Origin: Parelaphostrongylus tenuis
Lineage: Eukaryota > Nematoda > Chromadorea > Rhabditida > Metastrongylidae
Direction of reading: 5' to 3'
DNA: 64,000 nucleotides
Assembly: GCA_019055375.1 (NCBI GenBank)
Contig: JAHQIW010004283.1
Coordinates: 1-64,000 of the forward strand
Under the pieces are notes generated by a model, which saw only the letters and a program-made list of their open reading frames with translations, made no database searches and had not been told where the DNA came from. This document shows, piece by piece, positions 21,118 through 31,599 of the stretch (position 1 is the stretch's first letter; every line of letters begins with the position of its first letter). Position numbers and translations under genes: made by a program.

Positions 21118-21895
21118 GTTATGAGGCGACAAATGAAAATCGATTTCATCGGCTAGAGGGGGGGATTTTTATGGGAGTGTTGGTAACCATTCGAGAGCTG
21201 ATACTTGAGGCTACAGCCGGCGTCGGCGGTTTTTTCAGACACCCTTCTATAACGCTGTGGTCTCCACACAAAACTATGTCTCGAACGCTCATATTTCTCG
21301 CCGGACAGAGCTCTTTCTTTGATCTAATAGTTTTCATTCGATAGCGTAATCGTTTCTGATTCCAACGTTGTGTTTATATCTTGAAGAGACCGTTTCTTTG
21401 AAACGCAGCAGGTAAAATATATTGATTACCTGTTTACGATCAATGGCTGCATCGACCAGCCCACGTGCGGCTGGCTGCCAGCCCCATTCGATGGGGCGAT
21501 GGCCATCGATCTTTCGGGCAGATGAACGGTAGAGAAGTATCGCGTCAGCAATTCACGTGGTCGCGCGACACCCACGCGCGTGAATTGGCCAAAGAGGGCC
21601 TTGATCGCTGATGAGAATTCAATTTATTTTACCTGGTTGCGATGCAGAGAATCGGTCTTTCTCAGAGATAAGCACAGCGTTGTAGGCAGGAACGATTGCG
21701 CTATCGCATAGTTACTATCAGTCCGAAGAAAAAGCACTGTCCGGCGAGAAATATGAGCGTCTGACATAGTTTTGTGTGGAGTTTGCAGCGTTAGGAAAGG
21801 ATCTCAGCCTTCAAATGGTTGCTAACACTCCGATGAAAATTTCTCTCCAGCGGAAGGGATCGATCTTTCATTTGTCCCATCATAACTGGAATGTA
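21118..21895. repeat. Foldback TIR element (family C)
   Basis: Left end GTTATGAGGCGACAAATG, then AAATCGATTTCATCGGCTAG; right end AAGGGATCGATCTTTCATTTG and TCCCATCATAAC, which is the inverted counterpart. Interior shares GTCCGGCGAGAAATATGAGC and the mirrored CATATTTCTCGCCGGACAG. The centre near 21480-21560 contains its own short inverted repeat (GCGCGACACCCACGCGCG). Confidence 0.65.
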
Positions 21896-22074
21896 CCACA
21901 AAACATTTTATTTGTGTACTCATAAGTTTATCATCCACGTTTTGTAGGATGCTTGAACTGTTTAAAATCACTATGATTGGAAATCTGCGCTTGAAATCTG
22001 AATTTTTGTGCCATGGAACTCTGAAGACTGTTGTTTTTCCAATTTTTGCAATTGGTTCGTTTCAAGTATACCCA

Positions 22075-22425
22075 CTGGTGTAGAGTGGTGTGCAAAATAT
22101 TTGCGTCAGGCGGGACTTCAACCCGTATTTCACCCAATCCGGAAGCGCCTGTTCTGTCCCTCCCACGACCAACCCCTGTTTTGACACCACTCTTCCTTCG
22201 CTACTACGCATTATCTATCTGACTGGGTTCAATGTCGACTTTGAGCACCTAGGCCGAATCATTGGCGGTTGGTTGCCGACAGATATATGCGTTGTAGCGA
22301 AGAAGGAGTGATGGCAAAATAGGCGGCAGTGGTGCAATGGATAGAACACCCGCCCCCGGATCGGTTGAAACGGGGTTCAAATCCCGCCTGACGCAAATGT
22401 TTTCCACGTCACTCTACATCAGTGG
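22075..22425. repeat. Inverted pair of tRNA-like repeats, third example
   Basis: The minus-strand half at about 22105-22165 (complement GATTGGGTGAAATACGGG, GTTGAAGTCCCGCCTGACGC) faces a plus-strand copy at about 22322-22396 (GGCGGCAGTGGTGCAATGG, GGGGTTCAAATCCCGCCTGACGC). Flanks CCACTGGTGTAGAGTGGTGTG and CACTCTACATCAGTGGG are complementary, as in the other pairs. The plus copy has a plausible tRNA acceptor and T arm but no good anticodon arm. Confidence 0.6.
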
Positions 22426-22429
22426 GTAT

Positions 22430-23120
22430 ATTTTGATCATCATGCCACCGCTGGAAGCAGTTAACTAGGAAGAAATCCTATTTCCACTTTGATTTTACAT
22501 TAATCTGTTCCTAGTCGGATTGAGTTCTTTTCTAACTCAAATTTATAAGTGATCGTCGATTTTGTCACCCGGGGAAGGTCACCTGAGTTGTGAAAGAGTT
22601 CGGCGTTTCCACTCGGACAATCTAACTAGAAGTGAACCGTGCCAGAAATGACCCGCCGTCTTGGTAGCTACTAGTCTGAAGGTGGTGGTAATCTCCCTCT
22701 GATGCACAGGCGCCGGTGACTTCTCTAATGTGGGTGACGAGCTGAGGAAACCCCGGCAGAGCTTACCTGTGGAATCAAGGGAACAAAACAACTAAATCAG
22801 CGCAGTTTTCATGCGCTGAGATCCGCTCAATTCTTGAGGACAAACCGTCCAAGTATTCGGATAAGTGCTAACCACACGGATATATCGCTGAAGATGTTTT
22901 GCTTACAGTTCGGATAGAAGCCGGTGTTGTTGTGGAAATCCTCTTGCTTTGTTATTTGTTTGTTTTTCAAACCATTTTATGCTTGTATGTCCGTTTACTG
23001 AGTTTTTTGAATTACGCTAGGAAATTTGTAACTGTACTGGTAATCGGAAATCTACGTCTCAAATCCGAGTGTTTTGTGCTGTAGGACGTTGAGAAATTCC
23101 TTGTTTTTTGCTGGGGTTCT
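22430..23120. other. Intergenic stretch, nothing recognised
   Basis: No repeat family named here is evident until the family C end at about 23125. The 70-codon minus-strand frame around 22580-22790 has no splice context or family resemblance that I can see. Confidence 0.35.
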
Positions 23121-23124
23121 TTGT

Positions 23125-23510
23125 TGTTATGAGAGGAGAAATGAAAAACTGATCTCATTCGCTGGAGAGGGATTTCTCTTGGGAGTGTTAGCAACACTTA
23201 TTTTACTTGCTGCGTTGCAGAGAAATGATCTTATCAGGATGCAAGCACGGTGTTTGAATCGATGTTTACGCTATTGAATGATTAATGATAGTCCAAAGAA
23301 AGAGCTCTGCTCGGCGAGAAATTTGCGTGTCTGGGTCTACTTTTACTTTGATTTTCACAGCATAATGGAGAAATGTTTTGAGAAACCGACGACGCGGAGC
23401 TGTAGCCCAAAGTCCCAGCTTCCGAATGGTTACTAACAGTCCTGTGAAAAGTTTCTCCCCCCCCCTCCCCCCCCCCCCGATTAAGGTCGTTATATGTCCC
23501 CTTATGACCA
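23125..23510. repeat. Shortened family C element ending in a C-rich tract
   Basis: Left end GTTATGAGAGGAGAAATG, then CTGATCTCATTCGCTGG; the right side has CTTCCGAATGGTTACTAAC, CTGTGAAAAGTTTCTCC, then an almost uninterrupted C tract (about 23457-23479) and GGTCGTTATATGTCCCCTTATGAC. The element is about half the length of other copies. Confidence 0.55.
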
Positions 23511-23818
23511 CTAAGACCTTTCCTAGTTTTTTGATTACTTCTTTTGTGTTCCTAATTAGCCAATTTTATTCGTATTTTGGTCGGAATAAACTAAATCTAA
23601 TTTATTTCCATAAGTGATCGTCGGTCTCCATGGATTCTTCGATATATTTTGGTTTCAGTGCACATAAGAACTAATGCTCAGTGTTCGAACCCTCGGAGTC
23701 GCACGTGTGGTGCACGTTCGCTATGCGTCATCGTTCCATAAAGTTCCAACGAGTGCTGGCAAGGTCTGGGCCGTTTTGACATTTGAATCTACGATATTAG
23801 AGGTGTTGTAAAATTTAG

Positions 23819-26800
23819 AGACCTACCAGAGACCAGTTATTTCGGTTAGGAAGGTAAGTTGGACCGGAGTGGGCAGTAAGGATTTACTTAGAAGTTAGAT
23901 GCTTGGTCGGGCATCAGGTTTATCCTAGGGGAATAGGTTAACAAAATAAACTAGAAAGCTAATTGGGCAGACCAAGCAGAAGGTTTATCATAGGAGGAAT
24001 AGGTGAACGAAATGAAGCGAGATCAGGAATTGTGCATTAATACAAGAAGTAGGTCGTACACACTCATATAAAGCTTTGTCCTTAAGTTCACTGTGATCTA
24101 GCTTTTATTTCAGTTTTTTAGGTTCCACCCACACTTGAGGAATTCGACCCGTTGAACCCTGGGGAATGGCAACTCGGAGTAAGTGTTTTCCTTTTTTTTG
24201 CTGAAGTAGTTTCTTTCAAACCTGCTTTCTCCAGTTGTCTGACTATTGAAGCATTGGGTACCGTTGACCTATGGCGCTAGCCCAGCTCCGTCGCGCTTGC
24301 GGCGTTTCGGCAGCGAGAGTCCCACGGTGATGAGTGCCTCGTGGGGCTGTCTCTCTGGACGATGCACATGTCATCGTGGACGTATCGTCATCACGCCGCC
24401 GCGCGCGCGCGATGTAGCAGGGTTAGCGCCGTGGGCCAGCGGTCGTCAGTGTGCTAAGGATGCTGACCAGGTACTGTTAATTTTATTTGAACAGCCCGTA
24501 ATCACAGTTTACTGTGCGGATGCCGCCAACAATCTACTTATTTCCTTGCATTTGTCCTTCCAAAGGTATTTGCATATTTCATGTGTTACTTGGCTGCTGC
24601 CCAAGGATTATGTTTTCTTTTTTATGAAGGTCATAGAAACATTGAGACAGTTTTCCTCGTAGTCTTGGAGGTAGCCGAACTAAGGCGTTCCTTAAGACGT
24701 TGGTTGATCGATTGCAAGGAAGTGTCAAAGGATTCGAAGCAGCATTGCTTATCAAATCGCTTTCTGCTAAGCTGTGTCACTAGCCAGTGCGCTATTTCGC
24801 ACTCCTCAAGTGCAGCTGCCTTTACTTCTGCCGCTATTTCTCAACCAGATAACTTTCGCAAATCACGCTGCTCTTGTCCACCAGCGTTGGTCCGCGGAAG
24901 TCAACCGTTTGAGCCTACTTTGTTAGGATCACCGCTGTGTCCGTACTATGTGTATGCAATCACCTGTATCACCTGTCGTCCCGTTGATCGTCGAGTGACT
25001 CGAGCGGGTACCAGCAACTCTTCCATTTTTCCCTATCGCGTGCAAGAGTAGCCCAGTGGGTCCTCCTCGCTCTAGGAATTCGCTGAGCATCATATCTTTC
25101 TTCCATCGCTTTCGTGAAGAAATCGGACCAACGGGTCAGTGGTCTTCCTTTAGAGCGCTTGACGTCCCGAGGAATCCAGTCGGTAACGGCTCTCGTCCAT
25201 CGGTTGTCGTTGAAGCGCATCACGTGTCCGGCCCACCTTATTTTCGATATCCTGGCGTGTAGAACGGCGTCTCTGATTTTCGATCGTTGACGTAGGTCGG
25301 AAGTTCGGATCCTTTGTCTCATTTGCGAAATACGAGATACTCCTAGCATCGACCTTTCGACTGCGCGTTCGATAACGGCAAGTGATCTTTCATCCTGCTT
25401 ACGTAGCGACCAGGTTTCTGCTGCATACGTTAGGGCAGGGATAATTGCCGAGTCGAAAAGGTGGGCACGGAGTCTGATGTTCTTTGTCCTCTTCACTACA
25501 TCTTCGATGCTCTTAAACGTTCCTCAAGCCGCTCGTTTCCTCCTGCTCAACTCTGGGGCTAGGTCGTTCATCATGTTGATTTCACGACCTAGATAGATGT
25601 AACTGGAGCATTCGGAAATTGTCGTTCCGTTGAGCGTGAATGGGGCATTAGAAACCCATCCGTTCCTCATGAACATTGTTTTCGTTAGATTCAGTTGAAG
25701 ACCGATCTTTCCACAGGCGTTATCGAAATCAGTCAACATTCGTTCCGCTTGGCTGATGTTTGGTGTTATGAGAACGATATCGTCAGCAAAGCGAAGATGG
25801 TTTAATTGTCGACCGTCAATTTTCACTCCCATTTCGTCCCATTCTAATGTTCGCATGACGTTTTGTAGGGTGGCAGTGAATAGTTTTGGCGATATTGTGT
25901 CGCTTTGTCGAACCCCTCTTCTGACGTCAATGGTGATATTGTTGTAGAATGGAGATATTCTGGTCGTGAAATCTTTATAAAGCTCACGAAGGATCATTAT
26001 GTACCGAGTAGGGACGCCCTGGTTATCCAGAGCCTCTATAACCGCTTCTGTTTCCACTGAATCAAAGGCTTTTTTCAGATCGATAAAACTGAGACAGAGT
26101 GGTTGTTTGTACTCTCGCGAAACTTCAATGACTCTTGTGATTGTGTGGATGTGGTCCTATGGTACTAAATCCTTTTCTGAACCCTGCTTGTTCGCATGGC
26201 TGTCCTTCGTCCAGTGTTCTGTCAATCCTGTTCAGGATGACTCGAGTAAAGAGTTTGTAGACAACGGACAGCAAGCAGATTGGGCAATAATTGCCTATGT
26301 CGTGAAGGTCTCCCTTTTTGAACAACAATACGGTCTTGCTGGTTTTCCATTGAATAGGGACCTTGCATTCTGACAGGTAGCGAGTGAAGAGCCGAGCCAG
26401 GGTGTTGATGAGAACTGGCGGCAGGTTCTTCAGGTGTTCTGCTCTAATCCTGTCTGGACCGGGTGTTGTTCTGTTTTTCACCGACGATATAGCATGTCGA
26501 TTTTCGGAAGGAAGGACCGGTGGAACGACATATTCGTCCTCTTTCAATTTATATGACGGTAAGAGAACATGGCTAGCGAAGAGATCCGAGTAGTATTGGT
26601 GGATGATTTTCTCCATAGCCCTTCTGGAAGCTGTAAGTGTCCCGTCAGGGTATCGGAGTGCGATCATCTTGGTCTTATAGTTGGCGAAGCCTCGCTGGGC
26701 TTTGCGAATGCTCTTCCCAGCTTCTGCAGCTTCTGCCATAACTGCTGCTCTTCTCTCTTTAAGGTCTTCTTTTATTGCTTCTCTGCATCGTTTCGCAAGT

Positions 26801-28394
26801 TCGAACGTAAGGTTTCGGTTGCCTGCAGCTCGTGCGATTCCACGTTGACGTATCAGCTCGAGTGTCTGCGGAGACAAGCGTCTCTTCGTGACCTTAGGAC
26901 TCTCGGCTTTTTTAGCGCTAACGTGAAGATATTCAACGACTCAATCGCATTCTTCGTCGATGTTGTCGAGAACGGTATCTTCCCAGGAGCCGACGAATGA
27001 TTTGAATACATCCCAGTTTATGGTAGTTCTGGGACTTCGTTGTTTGAATTTAGCGGCTTTCTCTCCTCTCCTCGAAAATCGGAACGTTGCGCGAAGGAGG
27101 CGATGGTCTGATCCCGTGTAGAACTTGGGAACAACAGCGACGTCGGTCAGGCAAAACCTTCGATTTACTATGATGTGATCTATTTCGTTATGGTACTCTC
27201 CATTGGGAGACTCCCACGTCCATCGCTGAGAAAGAGGCTTTTGGAATTGCGAGTTACCATGGATGGTTTGGGTCGTCATGATAAACTCGGATAGCCTCTC
27301 ACCCAGTTCATTCCATTCTAGTCCGTGGGTCCCTATGTGACGTTCTTCAGACGTTCTTCTAGGTCCAATTTTTGCGTTAAAATCTCCGACAATGACCATG
27401 AAGAATGTATGATCTTCTCTGAAGTATTCTTCGAGAACCATATAGAACGCTTCGACTTCGTCTTCGTCATAGCTTGATGTTGGTGCGTAAGCAACGAAGA
27501 TGGTCAAAGCCGGCATAGAACCACATCGCTTCAACCGTAATCGTCCGATACGGGTTGTTAGTTGTTCGAACGAATCAATGCTCACGGTCAAATTCAATTT
27601 GACGAGGACGCCAACGCCACCGACACCTCTGCGATCGCATGTTCCAAGGAACAGTTCTTCTCCGGTGTCATAGACAGCGTGAAAAGCATGGCGCCTTCTC
27701 GTCTCAGCCAGGCAAATGACGTCGTACCTTATTCTTCTTGCTTGAATGAACAGATCTTCTACAGCGGATTGTTGAGCAAGGGTTCTTGCGTTGTAGGTAC
27801 AGATCGTCATTTTAGTCCGTTTCGATCTTGGCAGCCTAGTTCGGCCCTGAGATTTTAGGAGCCTCTCCGTACTCGTCCTACCTGGCGCTGCCGTACCAGG
27901 GGCTCTTTCGGGGTCAGGGGAATGAGGCCCATATTTGTTACTGTTTTTGGCATTTTGATACCTAACGTGTAGCTTGCCAGTCTCTAAACGTGGGGGCTGG
28001 GTACTCACGAGTAGCTTGCCAGTCTCTCTCGGAGGCGCGGGAGGAGCTTATTTGTTGGAGGCGACTCCTAACCGCCTCCCATGTACTTCCCAGCCGCTTG
28101 ATTGCAGGCTTTTGGCCGGCTTGATTCGTAGAAGTAGAGTTTTTGTCAAGTCGGCGCTGCAGAAGCAGGGAGCTCGTCCCCTGAATCCACCTGCGTCTCT
28201 GGGAAGCACACGGTCGCTTTTGGTTCGCGTTTTATTCCCCTATCCACCACCTGGGGACGCGCCACGTGCCCTCGCGACTAACCGGGCGGGATCCCTCAAA
28301 GAGGGAGGTCCGTGGATGTGTATGCAATACATATGTATATATATGTACACATACATACACATACGTGTACGTATATATAATGTATAATATATGC

Positions 28395-28427
<33 letters not shown>

Positions 28428-30389
28428 CATATACAGGTGCATGTAAATGTACGTATATGTGCGTGCAAATGTGTGCACGTACACGTGTGTATATGCATTT
28501 ACACAAATATACGCATGCATCTATGTGCGTATGTACTCGCATCATGCATGCGTTAAATCAGGACGGCAACGATATTCTTGGCTTGCGGTCGTAGTCTCGT
28601 ATGAAATGGCTGTTATATCTGTATTTTTCTCTCTGAAAATATACCACATGCATTGTATAACTTGCAGTTTAGTGTATTCCGTGGTCTATGTGGGTGAATG
28701 TATGAGTGTTTTGTTAACTGCTGCGCCACTGACGATCTTTTGGATTCCTTTTCACTGTAAAACCCTGGTCATTGAATAAGTTTGGTAATGCAGTTGTTTT
28801 TGGTCCAGGCACTGAAGTAGCAAAACTGGGACATGTGTGCGCAGTGAGAAGTCCCCCTTTCTCGCAAAGCCTTTTTTGGTTTTCTAAGGCACTTGTGATG
28901 TGGATGAATACTATTAACTAAATGCTTTCTCTAACATTAATGATGTTGTTAGATCGAAACTATTTTGTAAGCGCAGCGTTATAAACATATCTGCGACGAT
29001 CTGATTCGCACATAGCCGAAAATTACTTGGCCTTTGAACTTCAGTTAGCATGTCCATACTTTTGAGAGCGCGTGTCGCAGTGGATAGAGGTGTTCTACGA
29101 TATCCATATACTCGATCAAGCGTTGGTCAGTGTTCGATCCCGCGCTGAAGGTTCACCAACCATCTATCTCTCGGGCGTCGGAAAAATGCTAGCTGCTCTT
29201 GTCTGGGAGGAATTCAGCATTGATTTGTTACATCGATGGGGCACCGCGAGTCGCTGTGAGTGCCAAATACCCATTCATTCGCCTCAAACGCTTCCTGATG
29301 AAGTCGAAACCATGGCGCGCCCCTGGGATTAATCAACGGCAAGAATTCCTATCTTATACTCACTTGTAGTCACAGTTGATTACAATCAGTTTTATTAATT
29401 GAAATAAACATCCTTGAAATCTGCAGTTCTTTCCTAACAAGGTACAGTATTCTCCTATTTATGTGAAACTCAGCCGATGTTAAATGTAGATTTTTGACAT
29501 GAACAATATTTCGCAACAAATTTTTGACATTTGCAGCTTGCCGCTTACATTTTACACTTTTAGCTTTAGTTTCGTTTCCAATTCTTGCTTCGATTTCAGA
29601 ACAAGTCAAGATCGAAACAGTACTCAAGAAAGACATGTGTCTTTTCAAAAATATACGGAAATTTTGTTATGCATAGTAATAAATTCCTAGTTTCTGAAAT
29701 GTTCTCATTGTTGAAGGATTACAGAAGATTGCTGAAATATCAGCATCTTCACCAATTGAAGACAATACCGTTTTCGGACGATCTCGTTAGCTGATACGGA
29801 TCTTAATTGAGAAATGCAGTTGAAATGCGTAACCAACGCTACCTCGTCTTCTGACAACTATATTGTTTGTTTGTTTTCTCATCACTAGCGAGTCAGATAA
29901 AGATCTCATATCTTAAACAACGCCGAAGAATAACTTCATAATTTCCAGGTTGGAGGCAAAATTCTGCCTCGCCTTCCTGAAGGAACAAGAGTGGGCAAGC
30001 TGGTCATGGGAAAATACGGTCTGTATAGTCCTGAGTTGAGGAAGAGGGTTGATGTCTTTTCGGCAAGTTCCACTATATCTGTTTTGTATTGATCAAAAAC
30101 TTGTGTTAATTTGTTAAATACAAACAATTTTTTCTTATAGAAGGCACTACTTGATGGAAAGAAGTCTGAAGAGGCAGGTCCTTTCGATCGTGCAGCAACG
30201 AGACTAATGAAAATTCTTGGTATTTCAAAACATATTTTGCTTTTTTTTATTGTGATTACATGATTTAATTTGGCTTATTTGGTTATAGCGACCATGTGCT
30301 TCATCATGGGTATCTACAATCTGGTCACGCTCACATACGGGAAATTACTCCCTCCTTATTCGTGGTTGAAGCCTCCAAGATCTTCTTAG
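23819..30389 (+). CDS. 3' exons of a small single-pass membrane protein gene, family not recognised
   Basis: Exons that join in one phase: 23819-23853, 24122-24178, 29949-30062, 30141-30219 and 30289-30389 (stop at 30387). Segments are [19 protein letters not shown], then [19 protein letters not shown], a basic [12 protein letters not shown] stretch, [12 protein letters not shown] and a hydrophobic helix of about 20 residues ([17 protein letters not shown]), then a short tail [13 protein letters not shown]. Upstream exons, including the start, are not identified. The intron after 30062 begins GCAAGT, a GC-AG intron. The 5.8-kb intron 24179-29948 contains an antisense RTE retrotransposon. A short protein with one C-terminal membrane span would fit a mitochondrial inner-membrane subunit, but that is a guess. 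The AKTIP gene starts about 1.2 kb downstream on the same strand. Confidence 0.62.
24246..24475 (+). repeat. GC-rich dispersed sequence of unknown nature
   Basis: A GC-rich block (GCGCTAGCCCAGCTCCGTCGCGC..., CACGCCGCCGCGCGCGCGCGA) in an AT-rich intron. A related start (AGCGCTAGCCCCACCCCGCCGTCGCGCG) lies at about 43170. The 138-residue open frame across it has the look of GC-rich non-coding sequence. Not assigned. Confidence 0.35.
24890..24915 (+). repeat. Isolated terminus of family T element
   Basis: TTGGTCCGCGGAAGTCAACC followed by GTTTGAG matches the right end of the family T foldback copies at 18.85 and 42.27 kb. No left end is visible nearby. Confidence 0.45.
24955..28060 (-). mobile_element. 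RTE-type non-LTR retrotransposon, nearly full-length copy 1
   Basis: The element runs on the minus strand. The first part (28008 down to 26941) encodes an apurinic-type endonuclease: [11 protein letters not shown] (catalytic N), CLAETRRR (E), [11 protein letters not shown] (D, N) and GSDHRLLRA (D, H). An in-frame TGA just before 26941 interrupts it; the same frame continues to 26125 with the RT fingers ([29 protein letters not shown]). A one-base shift follows, then the palm with FADDIVLI (26057-25524), another in-frame stop near 25522, and the C-terminal domain with [17 protein letters not shown] (25496-24969). The 3' end is ACGACAGGTGATACAGGTGAT. About 40 bp upstream of the start, GAGACTGGCAAGCTAC occurs twice. 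RTE elements copy themselves by target-primed reverse transcription. At least three lesions make this copy non-autonomous. Confidence 0.9.
28265..28545. repeat. TA/TG-rich microsatellite with conserved leader
   Basis: CGCGCCACGTGCCCTCGCGA and ACCGGGCGGGATCC lead into impure ATATGTATA, TATATATA and GTGTGCACGTACACGTG arrays (about 28318-28545). The leader matches 12255-12300. It directly follows the 5' side of the RTE copy. Tyrosine-rich open frames here are repeat translations. Confidence 0.7.
29065..29345 (+). repeat. tRNA-derived SINE (family S), diverged
   Basis: GCGCGTGTCGCAGTGGATAG, AGGTGTTCTAC, box B GTGTTCGATCCCGCGCTG, then CTTGTCTGGGAGGAATTCAG, GCGAGTCGCTGTGAGTGCC and a tail GGGATTAATCAACGGCAAG. 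Same order as the better-preserved copies. It sits in the last long intron of the membrane-protein gene. Confidence 0.6.
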
Positions 30390-31167
30390 TCTTGTCGATT
30401 AGATTCAGTAGAAATAAAGGTTTTGGCTACGTTTGTTTGTTCTTCTTTTCAAGGACAAGTCCATATCTTCTTTTATTTTCGAGGAGAAATTCATTAGATC
30501 CTTGGTTTATTTGCTACATTTCCATGATCAATCCATTGTTCAGCGCTTTGGAAACGAAGTCGTTCCCGCTTTTTTTCAGAGTCTTAGTGGTCATTGAATA
30601 GCCTAAGTCTTGTCGATTCGAGTACTATATTTGGTTTCTGAAAAGATCTCTTAGGGCGCTGTGGCAGCAAAAACAAAATTGAATTTTACTCTTATCGCGC
30701 CCCTCAAATTGCGCTATACCCATCATTTCAGAGTCGCTTCGAAGGGCGAGGTTTTCGTCAAATGTTTGAAAGTTTTTCCTTCCTTTAGCAGAAATTTCTA
30801 GGTTCTCCACATCAGAGTTTTAAGGAAGGTTTTTGATCTATCGCTCTAAAAATATTAGCCTTAATTTTCGCTTGTATTTCCAAATCAGCCCATAATGAAA
30901 TAGAAGTCTAAGTGTGTAAAGCATAATCATTTCTTCGCTCTTTCAGCGCTTTATGAAGATCTTCTCGAAAGAAAGTTTAGTTGCAAAGTTGCTAAAGTTT
31001 GTCCTATCAATCAACTACTTAAAGTGTGGTGAAAGTTCATGCACCAACTTCAGTTGAGCAAAAATTGCGCGCCAAGCGTCAAATATGACAATTTCACCTG
31101 ATACAACACTGTAACGAGGCTTTTTTTCAGGAGAAGGTGTAGTAGTGGTTGAAATCGCTAACATTTA

Positions 31168-31360
31168 TCCCTTTGAGAGCCGCCGTTGGCAGACAAGCGG
31201 CGTCGCACCATCGCTTGCGCGACAATCGCAGGCAAGAAGCATCTGCATGTCTGCCTATTTGCGCATGCCTTCCCACGAGACGCTTCCATCACAGTAGCTG
31301 AATGAGATCTGATGCCACGCGGCTTGGTACGAGGCGCACCATATGGTTCTCAAAGGGTTA
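31168..31360. repeat. Small TIR element (family V), copy 1
   Basis: Ends ATCCCTTTGAGAGCCGCCG and GGTTCTCAAAGGGTTA are inverted repeats. The body includes GGCAGACAAGCGGCGTCGCA and ATCACAGTAGCTGAATGAGA, both recognisable in the copy at 55.27-55.46 kb. About 190 bp, no coding capacity. It lies between the membrane-protein gene and the AKTIP gene. Confidence 0.6.
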
Positions 31361-31599
31361 AGCTTTTGAATAACTACTAGGAGTTCGGAGAAAAAGCGGG
31401 AGGTGTTGGTCCCTATGTGGTTGAAGAGTGGAACGAAATACGGAAAAGAAGCCCAAAACGTGAGAAAAAGAATTGTAGTTTAGATTTGTTCCACCATCTC
31501 TTTTGGTTTTGACGAGTTACAAATTTACTTACATGGTCTCTTTGACCAGTACATAGCATTGGATTCATTTTGTTGGGAGTTCAAATTGTCTGCCCATCA

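Noticed and set aside
24246..25051. Two overlapping plus-strand frames of 138 and 156 codons
   Set aside because: The first is GC-rich non-coding sequence; the second ends inside the antisense RTE 3' end. Neither has plausible splice sites or composition.
27974..28387. 137-residue plus-strand frame
   Set aside because: Antisense to the RTE 5' region and ending in the microsatellite.
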